Shown here piece by piece: positions 11,182 through 21,143 of a stretch of DNA of 52,645 bases. Origin of the DNA: an uncultured Planctomycetaceae bacterium. Lineage in GTDB: Bacteria > Planctomycetota > Planctomycetia > Pirellulales > Pirellulaceae. Under the pieces are notes generated by a model. That model worked only from the letters and a program-made list of their open reading frames with translations. It was not told the DNA's origin and made no database searches. Location of the stretch: assembly GCA_903863885.1 (NCBI GenBank), contig CAIPEB010000726.1:1-52645 (forward strand), written 5' to 3'. The translations under genes were made by a program, and so were the position numbers. Positions within the stretch are counted from its first letter, which is position 1; each line of letters starts with the position of its first letter.

Positions 11182-12815
11182 GGCTGCTTTGCCTTTTTCG
11201 CTTTGGCCTTCGCCTTGGTGCCATCGGGTGCCTGCCCGTCGATCGTCTGCTTCGCGAGTTCGCTGAACTGATCGGCTTGCGTCTGCCAGATCTGTGCGAG
11301 TTCTTTGGCCTTGTCAGGCATCTTGTCGGCAAGGTTGTGCTGCTCAGCGCGGTCGGTGCGTAAATCGTAGAGTTCCCAGGGATCATCCTTGGCGGCCACG
11401 AGTTTCCAGTTGCCGACGCGCACTGCACGGTTTCCTTCGTGCAACCACCAGAGACTCTCGCGAGGAATCTCAACATCGTTGGCGAGTGCGGGAACGAGAC
11501 TCCTGCCCGGAGCGGGAGGAACCGGATCTCCGTCGCATTGCGCCGGTCGAGCAACGCCGGCCAACTCGAGCACCGTCGGCACGATGTCGATAACATGCCC
11601 CGGTGTGTGGCGAAGTTCTCCTCGCGCCGCGATGCCCTGAGGCCAATGCACAATGAGCGGCGTGCTGATGCCGCCCTCGTGGACCCATGTCTTATGGCGG
11701 CGGAATGGCGTATTGGATGCGTTGGAAAAACCCGGCCCCAGACACAAGTACGTTGCTGCGCTGCCCGGCGCCGCGGTGGGATCGTGTCCGCCGTGACGCA
11801 CCATGATCTCGGCGCTGGCGCCGTTGTCTGATGCGAAGAAGATCAGCGTGTTCTCGTAGGCCCCCATCGCCTTCAGTTGCTCGACAATGCGGCCGATTTC
11901 CCGGTCCATGCGATCCACCATCGCCGCGTGAATCGCCATTTTTGTGGCCTGGAAGCGGCGTTGCTCGTCCGTCAAATCGCTCCACGGCAGCGGAAGATTG
12001 ACTTCGCCCGGCCCCAGTTTTTCCATCGCATCGGGGAAATGGTAAGGCGGACCGACGTTCCGCTCGACTTCGGAAAGCTCCGTCTCCACGAGATGCATTT
12101 CTTTCTGCCGGGCATATCGCGCCGCGCGAGTAGCCTCCCAACCCGCCAGGTACTTGTCGCGATACTTGGCGATGTCTTCGGGCAGCGCGTGCAGCGGAAA
12201 GTGCGGCGCGATAAAGGCCACGTAACTGAAGAACGGTTTGTCGCTGCAGTGGGCCGCATGGTCCTTCAGACATTTCACCGCGTGGTCGGCGGTGGCGATG
12301 GTGGTGTAATAGCCCGACTCGTCCGCGGCGGGCGCGAGAGGCTCGTCATCCAGGTAATTGCCTTTCCCGGTGAAATAGTTTCCGTCGTTCCGGACGCAGA
12401 GGGACTTCAAGAAGCCGCCCGCGAGCACCGGCCCATCGACGTGCCACTTGCCGCTGTGATAACTGCGATATCCGGCCGGTTTGAGAAGTTCGGGCAATAG
12501 CTTCGCCCAGGCCTGGCGCACTCCATTTCCTCCGCCGCCCAGACCGGGCAGTGCGTCACGGTGAATCTGCTGTGCATAGTAGCCGGTGAGCAATGCGCCC
12601 CGCGTCGGCCAGCAGCGAGCCGTGTTGTAGAACTGCGTGAAGCGAAGGCCACCGCGTGCCAGCGCATCGAGATTGGGCGTCTCGATATCCCCTCCGTAGC
12701 ATCCGACATCGGAATACCCCATGTCGTCAGCCAGGATAATAACGACGTTGGGCGGCGCCGCGCCGGCCGTGCAGCAGAACAAAAGTGAGGTCGCGACAAT
12801 TAAGATGTACTTCAT
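11178..12815 (-). CDS. Exported Cys-type sulfatase (second of tandem trio)
   Basis: The start at 12815 (MKYILIVATSLLFCCTAGAA) gives a clean signal peptide and 545 residues; an open frame runs 103 codons further but there it is antisense-like and overlaps the neighbouring sulfatase gene. Metal ligands lie in LADDMGYSD (about 29-36). The active site is CWPTR with Cys68, a less common variant of C-x-P-x-R with Trp in second place. The last 20 residues are a Lys/Ala tail (KAKAKAKKAKQP). It starts 65 bases after the upstream sulfatase and its stop overlaps the start of the downstream one. It probably belongs to the arylsulfatase A-like branch. Confidence 0.93.
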   Translation of the reverse strand: MKYILIVATSLLFCCTAGAAPPNVVIILADDMGYSDVGCYGGDIETPNLDALARGGLRFTQFYNTARCWPTRGALLTGYYAQQIHRDALPGLGGGGNGVRQAWAKLLPELLKPAGYRSYHSGKWHVDGPVLAGGFLKSLCVRNDGNYFTGKGNYLDDEPLAPAADESGYYTTIATADHAVKCLKDHAAHCSDKPFFSYVAFIAPHFPLHALPEDIAKYRDKYLAGWEATRAARYARQKEMHLVETELSEVERNVGPPYHFPDAMEKLGPGEVNLPLPWSDLTDEQRRFQATKMAIHAAMVDRMDREIGRIVEQLKAMGAYENTLIFFASDNGASAEIMVRHGGHDPTAAPGSAATYLCLGPGFSNASNTPFRRHKTWVHEGGISTPLIVHWPQGIAARGELRHTPGHVIDIVPTVLELAGVARPAQCDGDPVPPAPGRSLVPALANDVEIPRESLWWLHEGNRAVRVGNWKLVAAKDDPWELYDLRTDRAEQHNLADKMPDKAKELAQIWQTQADQFSELAKQTIDGQAPDGTKAKAKAKKAKQP

Positions 12816-12879
12816 CGTTAAAGACCCGCATAAGTGGTTTGAAACCGGTGTCCGCCTCCGAAACGCGTCACTTCCCAGG

Positions 12880-14400
12880 TCAGTTTGTCCCTTTGGCTCT
12901 TCCGGCGGAGGCGCCCGGCCTGGCGGCGAATCGGCCATCAGTCTTGGCTGCATCGTATTCCCGATTGGGCACCGCGAACCTGGCATTAACCTGCTTCTGC
13001 CAGGCGTGCAACTCGGCTCGAAGCGCCTCTGCGCGAGCCGGCTCGGATTGCGACAGGTCTTTATGCTCGCCCAGATCCGAAGCCAGATTGAACAACTCGC
13101 ACCGATTCTCTTCGGACCATTCAATCAGCTTCCAGTCGCCGCGTCGAATGGCCGCTCCGGGAGCACCGCCCTGATTACCGTAATGCGGATAATGCCAGAA
13201 CAACGCCCGCTCCTTCAGCGATTCACCCTTCAGCAGAGGCACGAGGCTGAGTCCGTCGAGCGTCTGGCCCGTCTGCGGTTTCGCCCCCACCGCATCCAAC
13301 AGCGTCGGAAACAGGTCGGGACTGCTGATCGGCGCAGTGATCGTACGTCCCGGACCGACAACTCCGGGCCACCGCACCAGGAACGGCTCGCGGATTCCGC
13401 CTTCGTAGAGCCAACCCTTACCCGCACGCAGCGGCAGGTTCGAAGTCGGCCATCCTTCGCTCGTCGAAAGCCCTCCGTTGTCGCTCGTGAATACTACAAG
13501 AGTGTTGCGGGCCAAATCGAGCGAATCGAGTTTCGCGAGAACCTTCCCCACCGCCAGGTCCATCGCTTCGACCATACCCGCATAGACCGCGTGTTCCTGA
13601 ACGAGGCGCACGTCGCGAGGCTCCTCGCGCCCCCATTTTGCCTCGAGCCCGAGACGGCGGCGTTTCTCTTCGTACTTGATCCTCAGATCTTCCCGCGCCA
13701 TCAGGGGCGTGTGGACGGAATAGAAGGCGAAGTACGCGAAGAACGGCTGGTCCTTGTGGGCTTCGATGAACTTCGCCGTTTCGGTCGCCAGACGATCGGG
13801 CAGGTGCTCGCCCGGAGGCCCATCCGGCAAACGCGGGTTCCCGTACGGCGAAAAGTACTTGTTGCCTCCGTAAGGCCCGCCGCGGTCGATGCCCCCCATG
13901 TTGACGTCGAACCCCTGGTTCTCCGGCCACCAGCCTTCAGGCCCGAGGTGCCACTTCCCCGCGAAAAACGTGGCGTATCCGGCCGACTTCATGGCCTTAG
14001 CCAAAGTCGGCGTGTCCAGCGCAAGACGATCGGAATACGGAGCTGGCAGGAGTTTGGTGTTGCGTTTCCATGCGTCGGGAGTGAAGGGTGCGCCGATGTA
14101 GTCGGTAATGCCCGTGCGCTGTGGCCACAATCCCGTCATCAGGCTGGCCCGCGTCGGCGAACATACGGGACACGCGGCGTAAGCGTCCGTAAAGCGGGCC
14201 CCTTCGCGAGCCAGTCGGTCGACGTGCGGAGTCTCGTAAAACGTGCTTCCGTAACAGCCGAGATCCCGCTGGCCAAGATCATCCGCCAGGAATACCAGAA
14301 TGTTCGGTTTCGCATCCGCTCCGCGGCCGGTTCCAGCGCACATGAAAACGGCCGCCATCGCAACGACCGTTGCTGCAAGTAGCGATTTGCGGCTCAGCAT
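12880..14400 (-). CDS. Exported Cys-type sulfatase (third of tandem trio)
   Basis: ATG 14400 is taken because GGAGGAG lies directly upstream and MLSRKSLLAATVVAMAAVFM is a good signal peptide; the open frame extends 43 codons upstream without signal character. The 506 residues contain LADDLGQRD (metal site), CSPTR with Cys80, and a C-terminal half with the KGWLYEGGIREPFLVRWPG block typical of sulfatases acting on polysaccharides. It is the promoter-proximal member of the trio; the region between it and the divergent sulfatase at 14747 probably holds both promoters. The tail is Gly/Ala/Arg rich. Confidence 0.93.
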   Translation of the reverse strand: MLSRKSLLAATVVAMAAVFMCAGTGRGADAKPNILVFLADDLGQRDLGCYGSTFYETPHVDRLAREGARFTDAYAACPVCSPTRASLMTGLWPQRTGITDYIGAPFTPDAWKRNTKLLPAPYSDRLALDTPTLAKAMKSAGYATFFAGKWHLGPEGWWPENQGFDVNMGGIDRGGPYGGNKYFSPYGNPRLPDGPPGEHLPDRLATETAKFIEAHKDQPFFAYFAFYSVHTPLMAREDLRIKYEEKRRRLGLEAKWGREEPRDVRLVQEHAVYAGMVEAMDLAVGKVLAKLDSLDLARNTLVVFTSDNGGLSTSEGWPTSNLPLRAGKGWLYEGGIREPFLVRWPGVVGPGRTITAPISSPDLFPTLLDAVGAKPQTGQTLDGLSLVPLLKGESLKERALFWHYPHYGNQGGAPGAAIRRGDWKLIEWSEENRCELFNLASDLGEHKDLSQSEPARAEALRAELHAWQKQVNARFAVPNREYDAAKTDGRFAARPGASAGRAKGTN

Positions 14401-14746
14401 GGCTCCTCCATTCCGAACGACATCAGCCATCCCGGGTCCGGACAGCAATCTGCCGCACCCTCGATCGGCCAGACCATCCGAGTTCCAATGTCCCTTCAGA
14501 ATACGCAGACGGCTGTACCGTAACAGCAAAGCGCTGGCGAGGCAACAAACGGACTGCCGTGCCGGCGTCCCCTGTTTTGTGGCAATGCCGAAGCCCGATC
14601 GAGCAAGGGGATGCTGCTTGTTGTTTCCTCGTAGTTCATAATGCGGCGAAGTAATGGTCGCCCGGCATCAAGTGGACTGAAGCCGTTGCGGCAGCAGTTG
14701 TGCTTCCGCCGGCGGCCGGCCAGTCCCCGATCGATCAAGGACATCC
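14401..14746. other. Divergent intergenic region between two sulfatase genes
   Basis: This 346-base gap separates the minus-strand sulfatase run from the plus-strand sulfatase. I see no gene: the open frames crossing it lack a ribosome binding site or protein-like composition. It should hold promoters for both directions, but no convincing -35/-10 pair or clear palindrome stood out by eye. An AAGGA-like element precedes the plus-strand ATG at 14747. Confidence 0.5.
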
Positions 14747-16345
14747 ATGATGAAATCTGTCCATGTCGCAGATTGGCTGTATCTTCGGCGCAGGCTGCCC
14801 GGCTTCCGTCCATCGTCGCTCGCATACGCTGCGATGCTGACGCTCGCGTTGTGCTGTACGAGCAGGCAACCGGCCGACGCCGCCGATCGACCGCCAAATA
14901 TCGTCGTTTTCCTCATAGACGACATGGGTGTCATGGACACATCGGTACCATTCTTGACCGACGCATCCGGACAACCGAAGCGATATCCGCTGAACGACTA
15001 TTACCGCACGCCGAACATGGAGCGATTGGCGGCACAGGGGATTCGGTTCAACAACTTCTGCGCCATGAGCGTCTGTTCGCCCACCCGAATATCGATCATG
15101 ACCGGCCAGAACGCGGCTCGACACCGCACGACCAACTGGATTAATCCCGACTCGAACAACGCGGGCCCGAACGGGCCGCCCGACTGGAACTGGAAGGGCC
15201 TGAAGAAAGGCGACGTGACGCTCGTTTCGCTGCTGCGCGCAGCTGGCTATCGAACGATTCACATTGGAAAGGGTCATTTCGGCCCCCGCGACTCGGAAGG
15301 GGCGGAACCGCTGAATCTGGGCTTCGACATCAACGTCGCCGGAGCTTCGATCGGTGCCCCCGGCAGCTATTACGGAAAGGACAACTACGGCAACGGCACG
15401 CCGCGATCCGGGAACGCCGTGCCTGGTCTCGAAAAATACCACGGCACAGATACGTTTCTTACCGAGGCGTTGACGATCGAGGCCAAGTCGCATTTAACGG
15501 ACGCCGCCAAGGCGGACAAACCGTTCTTCCTGTACATGGCAAACTACGCCGTCCACGCGCCATTCAACAGCGACCCGCGTTTTGCCGCGCATTATCGGGA
15601 CTCGGGCAAGTCGGCGCAGGCCCAGGCATTCGCGACTCTGATTGAAGGAATGGACAAATCGCTGGGCGATATTCTCGACCATCTCGAATCACTCGGCGTC
15701 GCCGAGAACACGCTGGTCTTCTTCCTCGGCGATAACGGCTCCGACGCACCGTTGGGCAATGAACATGCGGTCGCATGCGCCGCTCCGCTGCGAGGCAAGA
15801 AAGGCGCGCATTATGAGGGCGGCATGCGGGTTCCCTTCATTGCCGCCTGGGCGAAACCCGATGTGCACCAACCGCAGCAGCAGCGTCTGCCGATTCCGGC
15901 CGGCGTAATCCAGCCGCAGATCGCATCGGTGTGTGATCTTTTCCCGACAATTCTCGGCTTCGCCGGGATCGATTTGCCGCGCGATCACGTCGTCGACGGC
16001 GCGCGGCTGAACACGCTGCTCACGGGCCGGCCGGATCGAGAACGATCCGAGACGTTTCTGATGCACTATCCGCACTCGCCGCATCGCAGCAACTATTGGA
16101 CCAGCTATCGCGAAGGCCCCTGGAAAGTGATTTATCATTACTTTCCTTCGGCCGCGTCGGGCAATTCGCATTACCAGCTGTTTCAACTGGTTGACGACCC
16201 GTTTGAGCAACAGGATCTGGCAGCGTCCCGGCCCGAGGAGTTGCTGCGTATGATGCGTGGACTGATCGCGGCACTGGAAAGAACCAATGCGGTCTATCCG
16301 AAAAGCAACGACGGTGGAGGCGCCGTGAAACCCGCGCTCCCATGA
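14747..16345 (+). CDS. Exported Cys-type sulfatase, divergent from the trio
   Basis: The 532-residue protein starts ATGATG after AAGGACATCC. A signal peptide with a basic n-region ends near CCTSRQPADAA, and the Cys pair in LALCCTSRQ could allow lipid attachment. FLIDDMG (metal site) and CSPTR with Cys110 define the sulfatase. An insertion between the metal site and the Cys motif (TDASGQPKRYPLNDYYRTPN) and a substrate loop rich in Asn and Gly differ from the three minus-strand enzymes, so it probably attacks another sulfated position. It opens a plus-strand run; the next gene begins 38 bases later. Confidence 0.92.
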   Translation: MMKSVHVADWLYLRRRLPGFRPSSLAYAAMLTLALCCTSRQPADAADRPPNIVVFLIDDMGVMDTSVPFLTDASGQPKRYPLNDYYRTPNMERLAAQGIRFNNFCAMSVCSPTRISIMTGQNAARHRTTNWINPDSNNAGPNGPPDWNWKGLKKGDVTLVSLLRAAGYRTIHIGKGHFGPRDSEGAEPLNLGFDINVAGASIGAPGSYYGKDNYGNGTPRSGNAVPGLEKYHGTDTFLTEALTIEAKSHLTDAAKADKPFFLYMANYAVHAPFNSDPRFAAHYRDSGKSAQAQAFATLIEGMDKSLGDILDHLESLGVAENTLVFFLGDNGSDAPLGNEHAVACAAPLRGKKGAHYEGGMRVPFIAAWAKPDVHQPQQQRLPIPAGVIQPQIASVCDLFPTILGFAGIDLPRDHVVDGARLNTLLTGRPDRERSETFLMHYPHSPHRSNYWTSYREGPWKVIYHYFPSAASGNSHYQLFQLVDDPFEQQDLAASRPEELLRMMRGLIAALERTNAVYPKSNDGGGAVKPALP

Positions 16346-16383
16346 CCCCGCAATCCTGAGTCGCAAGAGTGAACCGAGCTTCC

Positions 16384-17118
16384 ATGTCCACAGAAACTGT
16401 CGCACTGCCTGCCATACCGTCTCGATTCCATCGCTGGCTCAACGTTGTGCTGTTTGCCGTGGCCATGGCCTGGATGGAGTCGGCCGTTGTGTTGTACCTG
16501 CGGACTCTCAGCGCCGAGTTCGACCCTTACGCGCCGTTTCATGTGCCGCTGAGCGCGGGCATCCTCCGCGCCGAGATGATTCGTGAAGCGGCAACGCTCG
16601 TGATGCTCGCCCTCGTCGGCTGGTTTGCCGGTCACAGCCGACAAAGCCGACTTGCGCTGTTCATCGTGGCTTTTGGAACATGGGATATCTTCTACTATGT
16701 ATTTCTCGTGCCGCTGACGGGTTGGCCTCGTTCGCTTCTCGATTGGGACATCCTGTTCCTGCTGCCGCTGCCCTGGTGGGGCCCGGTGCTGAGTCCCGCA
16801 CTGATCGCCCTGCTTATGATTGCCGGCGGAACGCTCGTCGCGTTGCGCGACACGCCGGAGCGGTCCGTGCAGCCGAGTCGCCGTTCGATGCTTGTTGCCG
16901 CAGTTGGTTGCGTTGTTGCGTTGTACGTGTTCATGGAAGATTCTCTGCGGTTGCTTCCGGGCAGCTCATCAGACCTGATTGACCTGCGCCCTCAGCGTTT
17001 TGACTGGCCGCTGTTCCTGCCCGCGTTGGCATTGATGTCCGTGCCGGTGTTCGAACTTGCCTGGCGGGCGACACCTTGGACTCGCGCTACCGGAGATTCC
17101 GCCGCGATCAAGCTCTGA
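16384..17118 (+). CDS. Six-helix membrane protein of unknown function
   Basis: ATG 16384 gives 244 residues; a GTG five codons upstream (16369) is an alternative. Six hydrophobic segments are visible (near residues 16-37, 62-82, 90-112, 125-145, 162-180 and 205-228), with a conserved-looking TWDIFYYVFLVPLTGWP segment between the third and fourth. The pattern of acidic and aromatic residues inside helices (AWMESAVVLYLR) resembles small integral proteins of bacterial inner membranes, but I do not recognise the family. It follows the sulfatase by 38 bases and precedes rubrerythrin by 100 bases, so it may be co-transcribed with either. Confidence 0.75.
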   Translation: MSTETVALPAIPSRFHRWLNVVLFAVAMAWMESAVVLYLRTLSAEFDPYAPFHVPLSAGILRAEMIREAATLVMLALVGWFAGHSRQSRLALFIVAFGTWDIFYYVFLVPLTGWPRSLLDWDILFLLPLPWWGPVLSPALIALLMIAGGTLVALRDTPERSVQPSRRSMLVAAVGCVVALYVFMEDSLRLLPGSSSDLIDLRPQRFDWPLFLPALALMSVPVFELAWRATPWTRATGDSAAIKL

Positions 17119-17218
17119 ATCTCGAGGACATTCAGACCCGTTGCTCAGCCCGCGAACGGGCCGATACAAAGCAAACTGAGACACCATCAAGAACCGAAGA
17201 CTGACGGAGGAAATCGCC

Positions 17219-17719
17219 ATGACCACGCAAGAGAACCTTCAAGCCGCTTTCGCCGGCGAGAGCCAGGCCAACCGCCGATATCTCGCGTTCGCCTTAAAAG
17301 CCGACGCCGAGGGTCTTCCGCAGATCGCCAGACTATTCCGGGCCGCAGCCGCTGCGGAAACGGTTCACGCCCACGCCCACCTGCGGGCGATGAACGGCAT
17401 CGGTGCAACGATGCAGAACCTCCAGATCGCAATTGACGGAGAAGCCCACGAATTCAGGGAGATGTACCCTGCGTTCATCAAGGAAGCCGAAGCCGAGGGC
17501 CACAAAGCCGCTCTGATTTCGTTTCGAAATGCCAACTCCGTCGAGAAGACACACTTCAGCCTCTACAGCGAGGCCCTGGAGACATTGAAGGCCGGAAAAG
17601 ACCTGGCACCGGAAGCCATTTACGTGTGCGATGTGTGCGGCCATACGCACGTAGGCCAAGCTCCCGACAGATGCCCCGTCTGCGGAGCAGCAAAGAGCCG
17701 GTTCATGGATGTCCATTGA
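17219..17719 (+). CDS. Rubrerythrin
   Basis: The 166-residue product follows a strong GGAGG six to seven bases before ATG. It has a ferritin-like four-helix domain with the di-iron ligands in FAGESQANRRY, AAETVHAHAH, GEAHEFREMY and NSVEKTHFSLY, then a rubredoxin-like knuckle with two CxxC pairs (CDVCG and CPVCG) that binds one iron. Rubrerythrins reduce hydrogen peroxide in the cytosol, mostly in anaerobes or microaerophiles. This suggests the host meets low-oxygen conditions. The symbol rbr would apply but I leave it open because several paralogue types exist. Confidence 0.94.
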   Translation: MTTQENLQAAFAGESQANRRYLAFALKADAEGLPQIARLFRAAAAAETVHAHAHLRAMNGIGATMQNLQIAIDGEAHEFREMYPAFIKEAEAEGHKAALISFRNANSVEKTHFSLYSEALETLKAGKDLAPEAIYVCDVCGHTHVGQAPDRCPVCGAAKSRFMDVH

Positions 17720-18220
17720 CGGCCCGCGGTTTGGTGAGCCAATCTACGCGCCGCTGCAGTAAGAGGCAGACCTCGCGCGGCCGCGTGTGGAGTCACCACA
17801 GGAGGCCGCACGGGAAGTAATTGAACCTATACCGATTGCGCCGTTCGCGGTCGTGTGGCCTTCTGCCGTGACAGTTTCGCGGGACGGAACTGCGGAACGG
17901 CCCTGTTGAATTGGATGCCTGACGCCTCAAGCTGACACTTCGTAGATGCCCGGAAACAGTGCGACAGCGTGTACCACACGCTTGCTACGGTGAACTTGTA
18001 TTATCGCTCGGGCAGGGCCAGGTTCCTGTTCGGACGTTATCGACACAGAACACGGATCTGATTTATTGCTTGCGCCACCGACGCTGGGTACACTGCACGG
18101 CGACCGGACAGGCCCTGCGACAATGCACTCGCTCGCTTCACTTTTCGGCCGGTCATCCTGTCGATCCGTTCTCGTCATTTTCTCACGGCGTCCGCCGCCT
18201 CTCGAAGTGAGGACACGATC
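17720..18220. other. 501-base gap without a recognisable gene
   Basis: No frame in this stretch shows protein-like composition with a start site. It lies between rubrerythrin and the GTG-initiated transporter and is unusually long for this gene-dense region, so it probably carries the transporter promoter and perhaps a leader or small RNA. I found no clear terminator hairpin with a U-run or conserved riboswitch core. Confidence 0.4.
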
Positions 18221-19456
18221 GTGACAGACACCGCCCCCATCAAGAACTGCGGATGGAGCGTCACGTTCTCTGGGCTCGGCATCAATCTGGCTCTCGGAGT
18301 GCTGTACACCTGGAGCCTGTTCAAGACGGCAATCGAAAAGGATTTTGGCTGGCAGGGCTCGCAACTGAACGACCCGTATGCGCTGTGCTGCGTTGTCTTT
18401 GCCTTTGCCATGATCTTCGCCGGGCGATGCCAGGATTCGTTCGGTCCGAGAATCACAGCCACGATCGGCGGTCTGCTCGTTGGCGCAGGGCTGGTCTTGA
18501 TCTCGACGACCAACAACTATGCTGTCTGGTTATTGGGATTCGGCGTGCTTGTCGGAATCGGGATCGGTTTCGGGTATTCGTCGGCCACTCCTCCGGCGTT
18601 GAAGTGGTTTCCCCCTGCGAAAACCGGCCTGATTGCCGGGCTTGTGGTTGCCGGCTTCGGGCTGGCGCCCGTGTACCTCGCGCCGACATCGCAATGGCTG
18701 CTCGGCCATTTCTCGCTTCAGACGTCGATGCTGATCCTCGGCGTTGCTTTCATGGTCGCCGTGGTTTCGCTGGCCCAGATGCTCGTTAACCCGCCGGCCG
18801 GATACCTCGCCTCCGCATCTTCAACGGCCGCCGCCACACCTGCCTTGGTCAACGTGAGGCCGAAGGAGATTTTGCGGCAACGGAACTTCTGGGTGCTCTG
18901 GGCAATTTACTTTATCGGAGCCGGCGCCGGGTTGATGGTGATCAGCAGCGTGAGCGGCATGGCGAAAAAGAGCATGGGTAATTCCGCTTTCGTCGCAGTG
19001 GCCGTAATGGCCCTTGGGAACGCAGGCGGCCGGATCGCGGCCGGCTTGCTGTCAGACCGGATCGGCCGGCAATGGACGCTGATGCTATTTCTGCTGTTCC
19101 AGGCAGCGCTCATGTTTGCCGCGGTTCCGATAACCGCGTCGCAGGAGACAGCCGCGCTGATCATCGTGCTCGTTGCGACTCTGATCGGATTCAATTACGG
19201 AGCAAATCTTTCGCTCTTTCCGTCCTACACGAAAGACCTCTGGGGCTTGCAGACGTTCGGCATGAACTACGGCATACTGTTTACCGCGTGGGGCGTCGGG
19301 GGGTTCGCCCTCAGTCGCCTCCAGCAGATGCTCACATCGCAGAGCGGAGGAAGCTACCGGTCCTCGTTCATCACGGCCGGAACTCTGTTGATCGTGGGAG
19401 CTGCCATGACGCTGGTCGTCCGGAAGCCGCGAGCGGGCGCAACTCCAGGTCCGTAA
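18221..19456 (+). CDS. OFA-type major facilitator transporter (oxalate/formate antiporter family)
   Basis: GTG at 18221 follows GAGGACAC; the product has 411 residues. Twelve hydrophobic helices are visible. Family marks are the N-terminal FSGLGINLALGVLYTWSLF, the loop GRCQDSFGPR (MFS motif A variant), FGYSSATPPALKWFPP and the matching GGRIAAGLLSDRIGR loop in the second half. OFA proteins exchange oxalate, formate or other small monocarboxylates across the inner membrane. No oxalate or formate enzyme is near, so the substrate is open. It stands alone with its own long leader. Confidence 0.87.
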   Translation: MTDTAPIKNCGWSVTFSGLGINLALGVLYTWSLFKTAIEKDFGWQGSQLNDPYALCCVVFAFAMIFAGRCQDSFGPRITATIGGLLVGAGLVLISTTNNYAVWLLGFGVLVGIGIGFGYSSATPPALKWFPPAKTGLIAGLVVAGFGLAPVYLAPTSQWLLGHFSLQTSMLILGVAFMVAVVSLAQMLVNPPAGYLASASSTAAATPALVNVRPKEILRQRNFWVLWAIYFIGAGAGLMVISSVSGMAKKSMGNSAFVAVAVMALGNAGGRIAAGLLSDRIGRQWTLMLFLLFQAALMFAAVPITASQETAALIIVLVATLIGFNYGANLSLFPSYTKDLWGLQTFGMNYGILFTAWGVGGFALSRLQQMLTSQSGGSYRSSFITAGTLLIVGAAMTLVVRKPRAGATPGP

Positions 19457-19535
19457 CAGCGAGGTACCGTGGCGCCACGAAATGCAAGATCACTGAAAGA
19501 GTGCAATAACGAACTACAACAAGCGGAAGTTCTTC

Positions 19536-20399
<864 letters not shown>

Positions 20400-20662
20400 T
20401 GTGCGGCCGAACCTCCGTGCCTGGGTCGCAGGCGCGAAGCGTTCGACCGCGCAAGCGGTTTCGACATGAGGGCCGCGGAAGTCGCGCGCGTGGCAACTCT
20501 GCCTGTCGACCTTGTACACCAGCTATCCGCGGCCACGAATGCTGCTCGCGCGGCCTCTCCCCTCTGGAATTGGTTGCTGCTGCTCGGTGGATGTGCTACA
20601 AGGCGGGGAATCTACCGCGTCGATTGCAGCACTTTTCTGTCACTGACTGCAAGGAGTAGGCC

Positions 20663-21133
20663 ATGTCTCATCGAACGGTTCTGGCGTCTGCATTGTTCGT
20701 CGGAATGCTGGGTTCGGTCTGTGCGGCGCAAGATATGGTGCCTCAGATGCTCAAGTACTTCCCCGGCAAATGGGAGATTACGTCGGGTGACGGCCAGCCC
20801 GCGGGGCAAGCCGATTGGAGTCTCGCCGCGGGAGGGAAGATAATTGCAGGTCCAGGCGTTTCGCAGTCGGGCGCCGAGTCGTTCGCCGTCGCCGGATGGG
20901 ACGCGAATAAAAAGGAATGGGTTCACACCTGGTACGAGAGCGACGGCACGCACGGCCGAATCTCCGTCACGCAATTCAAGGACAACACCTACGAGGGATC
21001 CCTCTACTACGTTGACAAAACAGGCGCGGGAAGAACTTCCAAGTGGCAGAACAAGATCATCGACAAAAACAACTTCGAGGTCACTGAATTCCTGAAGGAC
21101 CAGCAAATCGTCCTGCGATTTCACCGCAAATAG
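20663..21133 (+). CDS. Small exported protein, DUF1579-like or lipocalin-like
   Basis: The start follows GCAAGGAGTAGGCC, a good ribosome binding site. The 156 residues have a signal peptide (about 1-22, cleavage near VCAAQ) and then a run of beta strands (GKWEITSGDG, WSLAAGGKIIAG, SFAVAGWDANKKEWVHTWYES, YEGSLYYVD). The motif in which WDxNKKxWV is followed by Y and G-rich turns is familiar from a family of small secreted proteins that estimate as beta barrels. The stop is 10 bases before the start of the TrmO-like gene, so the two are surely co-transcribed. Confidence 0.72.
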   Translation: MSHRTVLASALFVGMLGSVCAAQDMVPQMLKYFPGKWEITSGDGQPAGQADWSLAAGGKIIAGPGVSQSGAESFAVAGWDANKKEWVHTWYESDGTHGRISVTQFKDNTYEGSLYYVDKTGAGRTSKWQNKIIDKNNFEVTEFLKDQQIVLRFHRK

Positions 21134-21143
21134 GGAGGTCGTG

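Noticed and set aside
12721-14382. Very long plus-strand open frame over the sulfatase genes
   Set aside because: It is antisense to sulfatases with clear active-site motifs; its translation is Arg/His-rich with no domain. High GC makes such antisense frames common.
14401-14746. Sigma-70 promoters in the divergent sulfatase gap
   Set aside because: Several weak hexamer matches exist but none with a proper spacing convincing enough to report.
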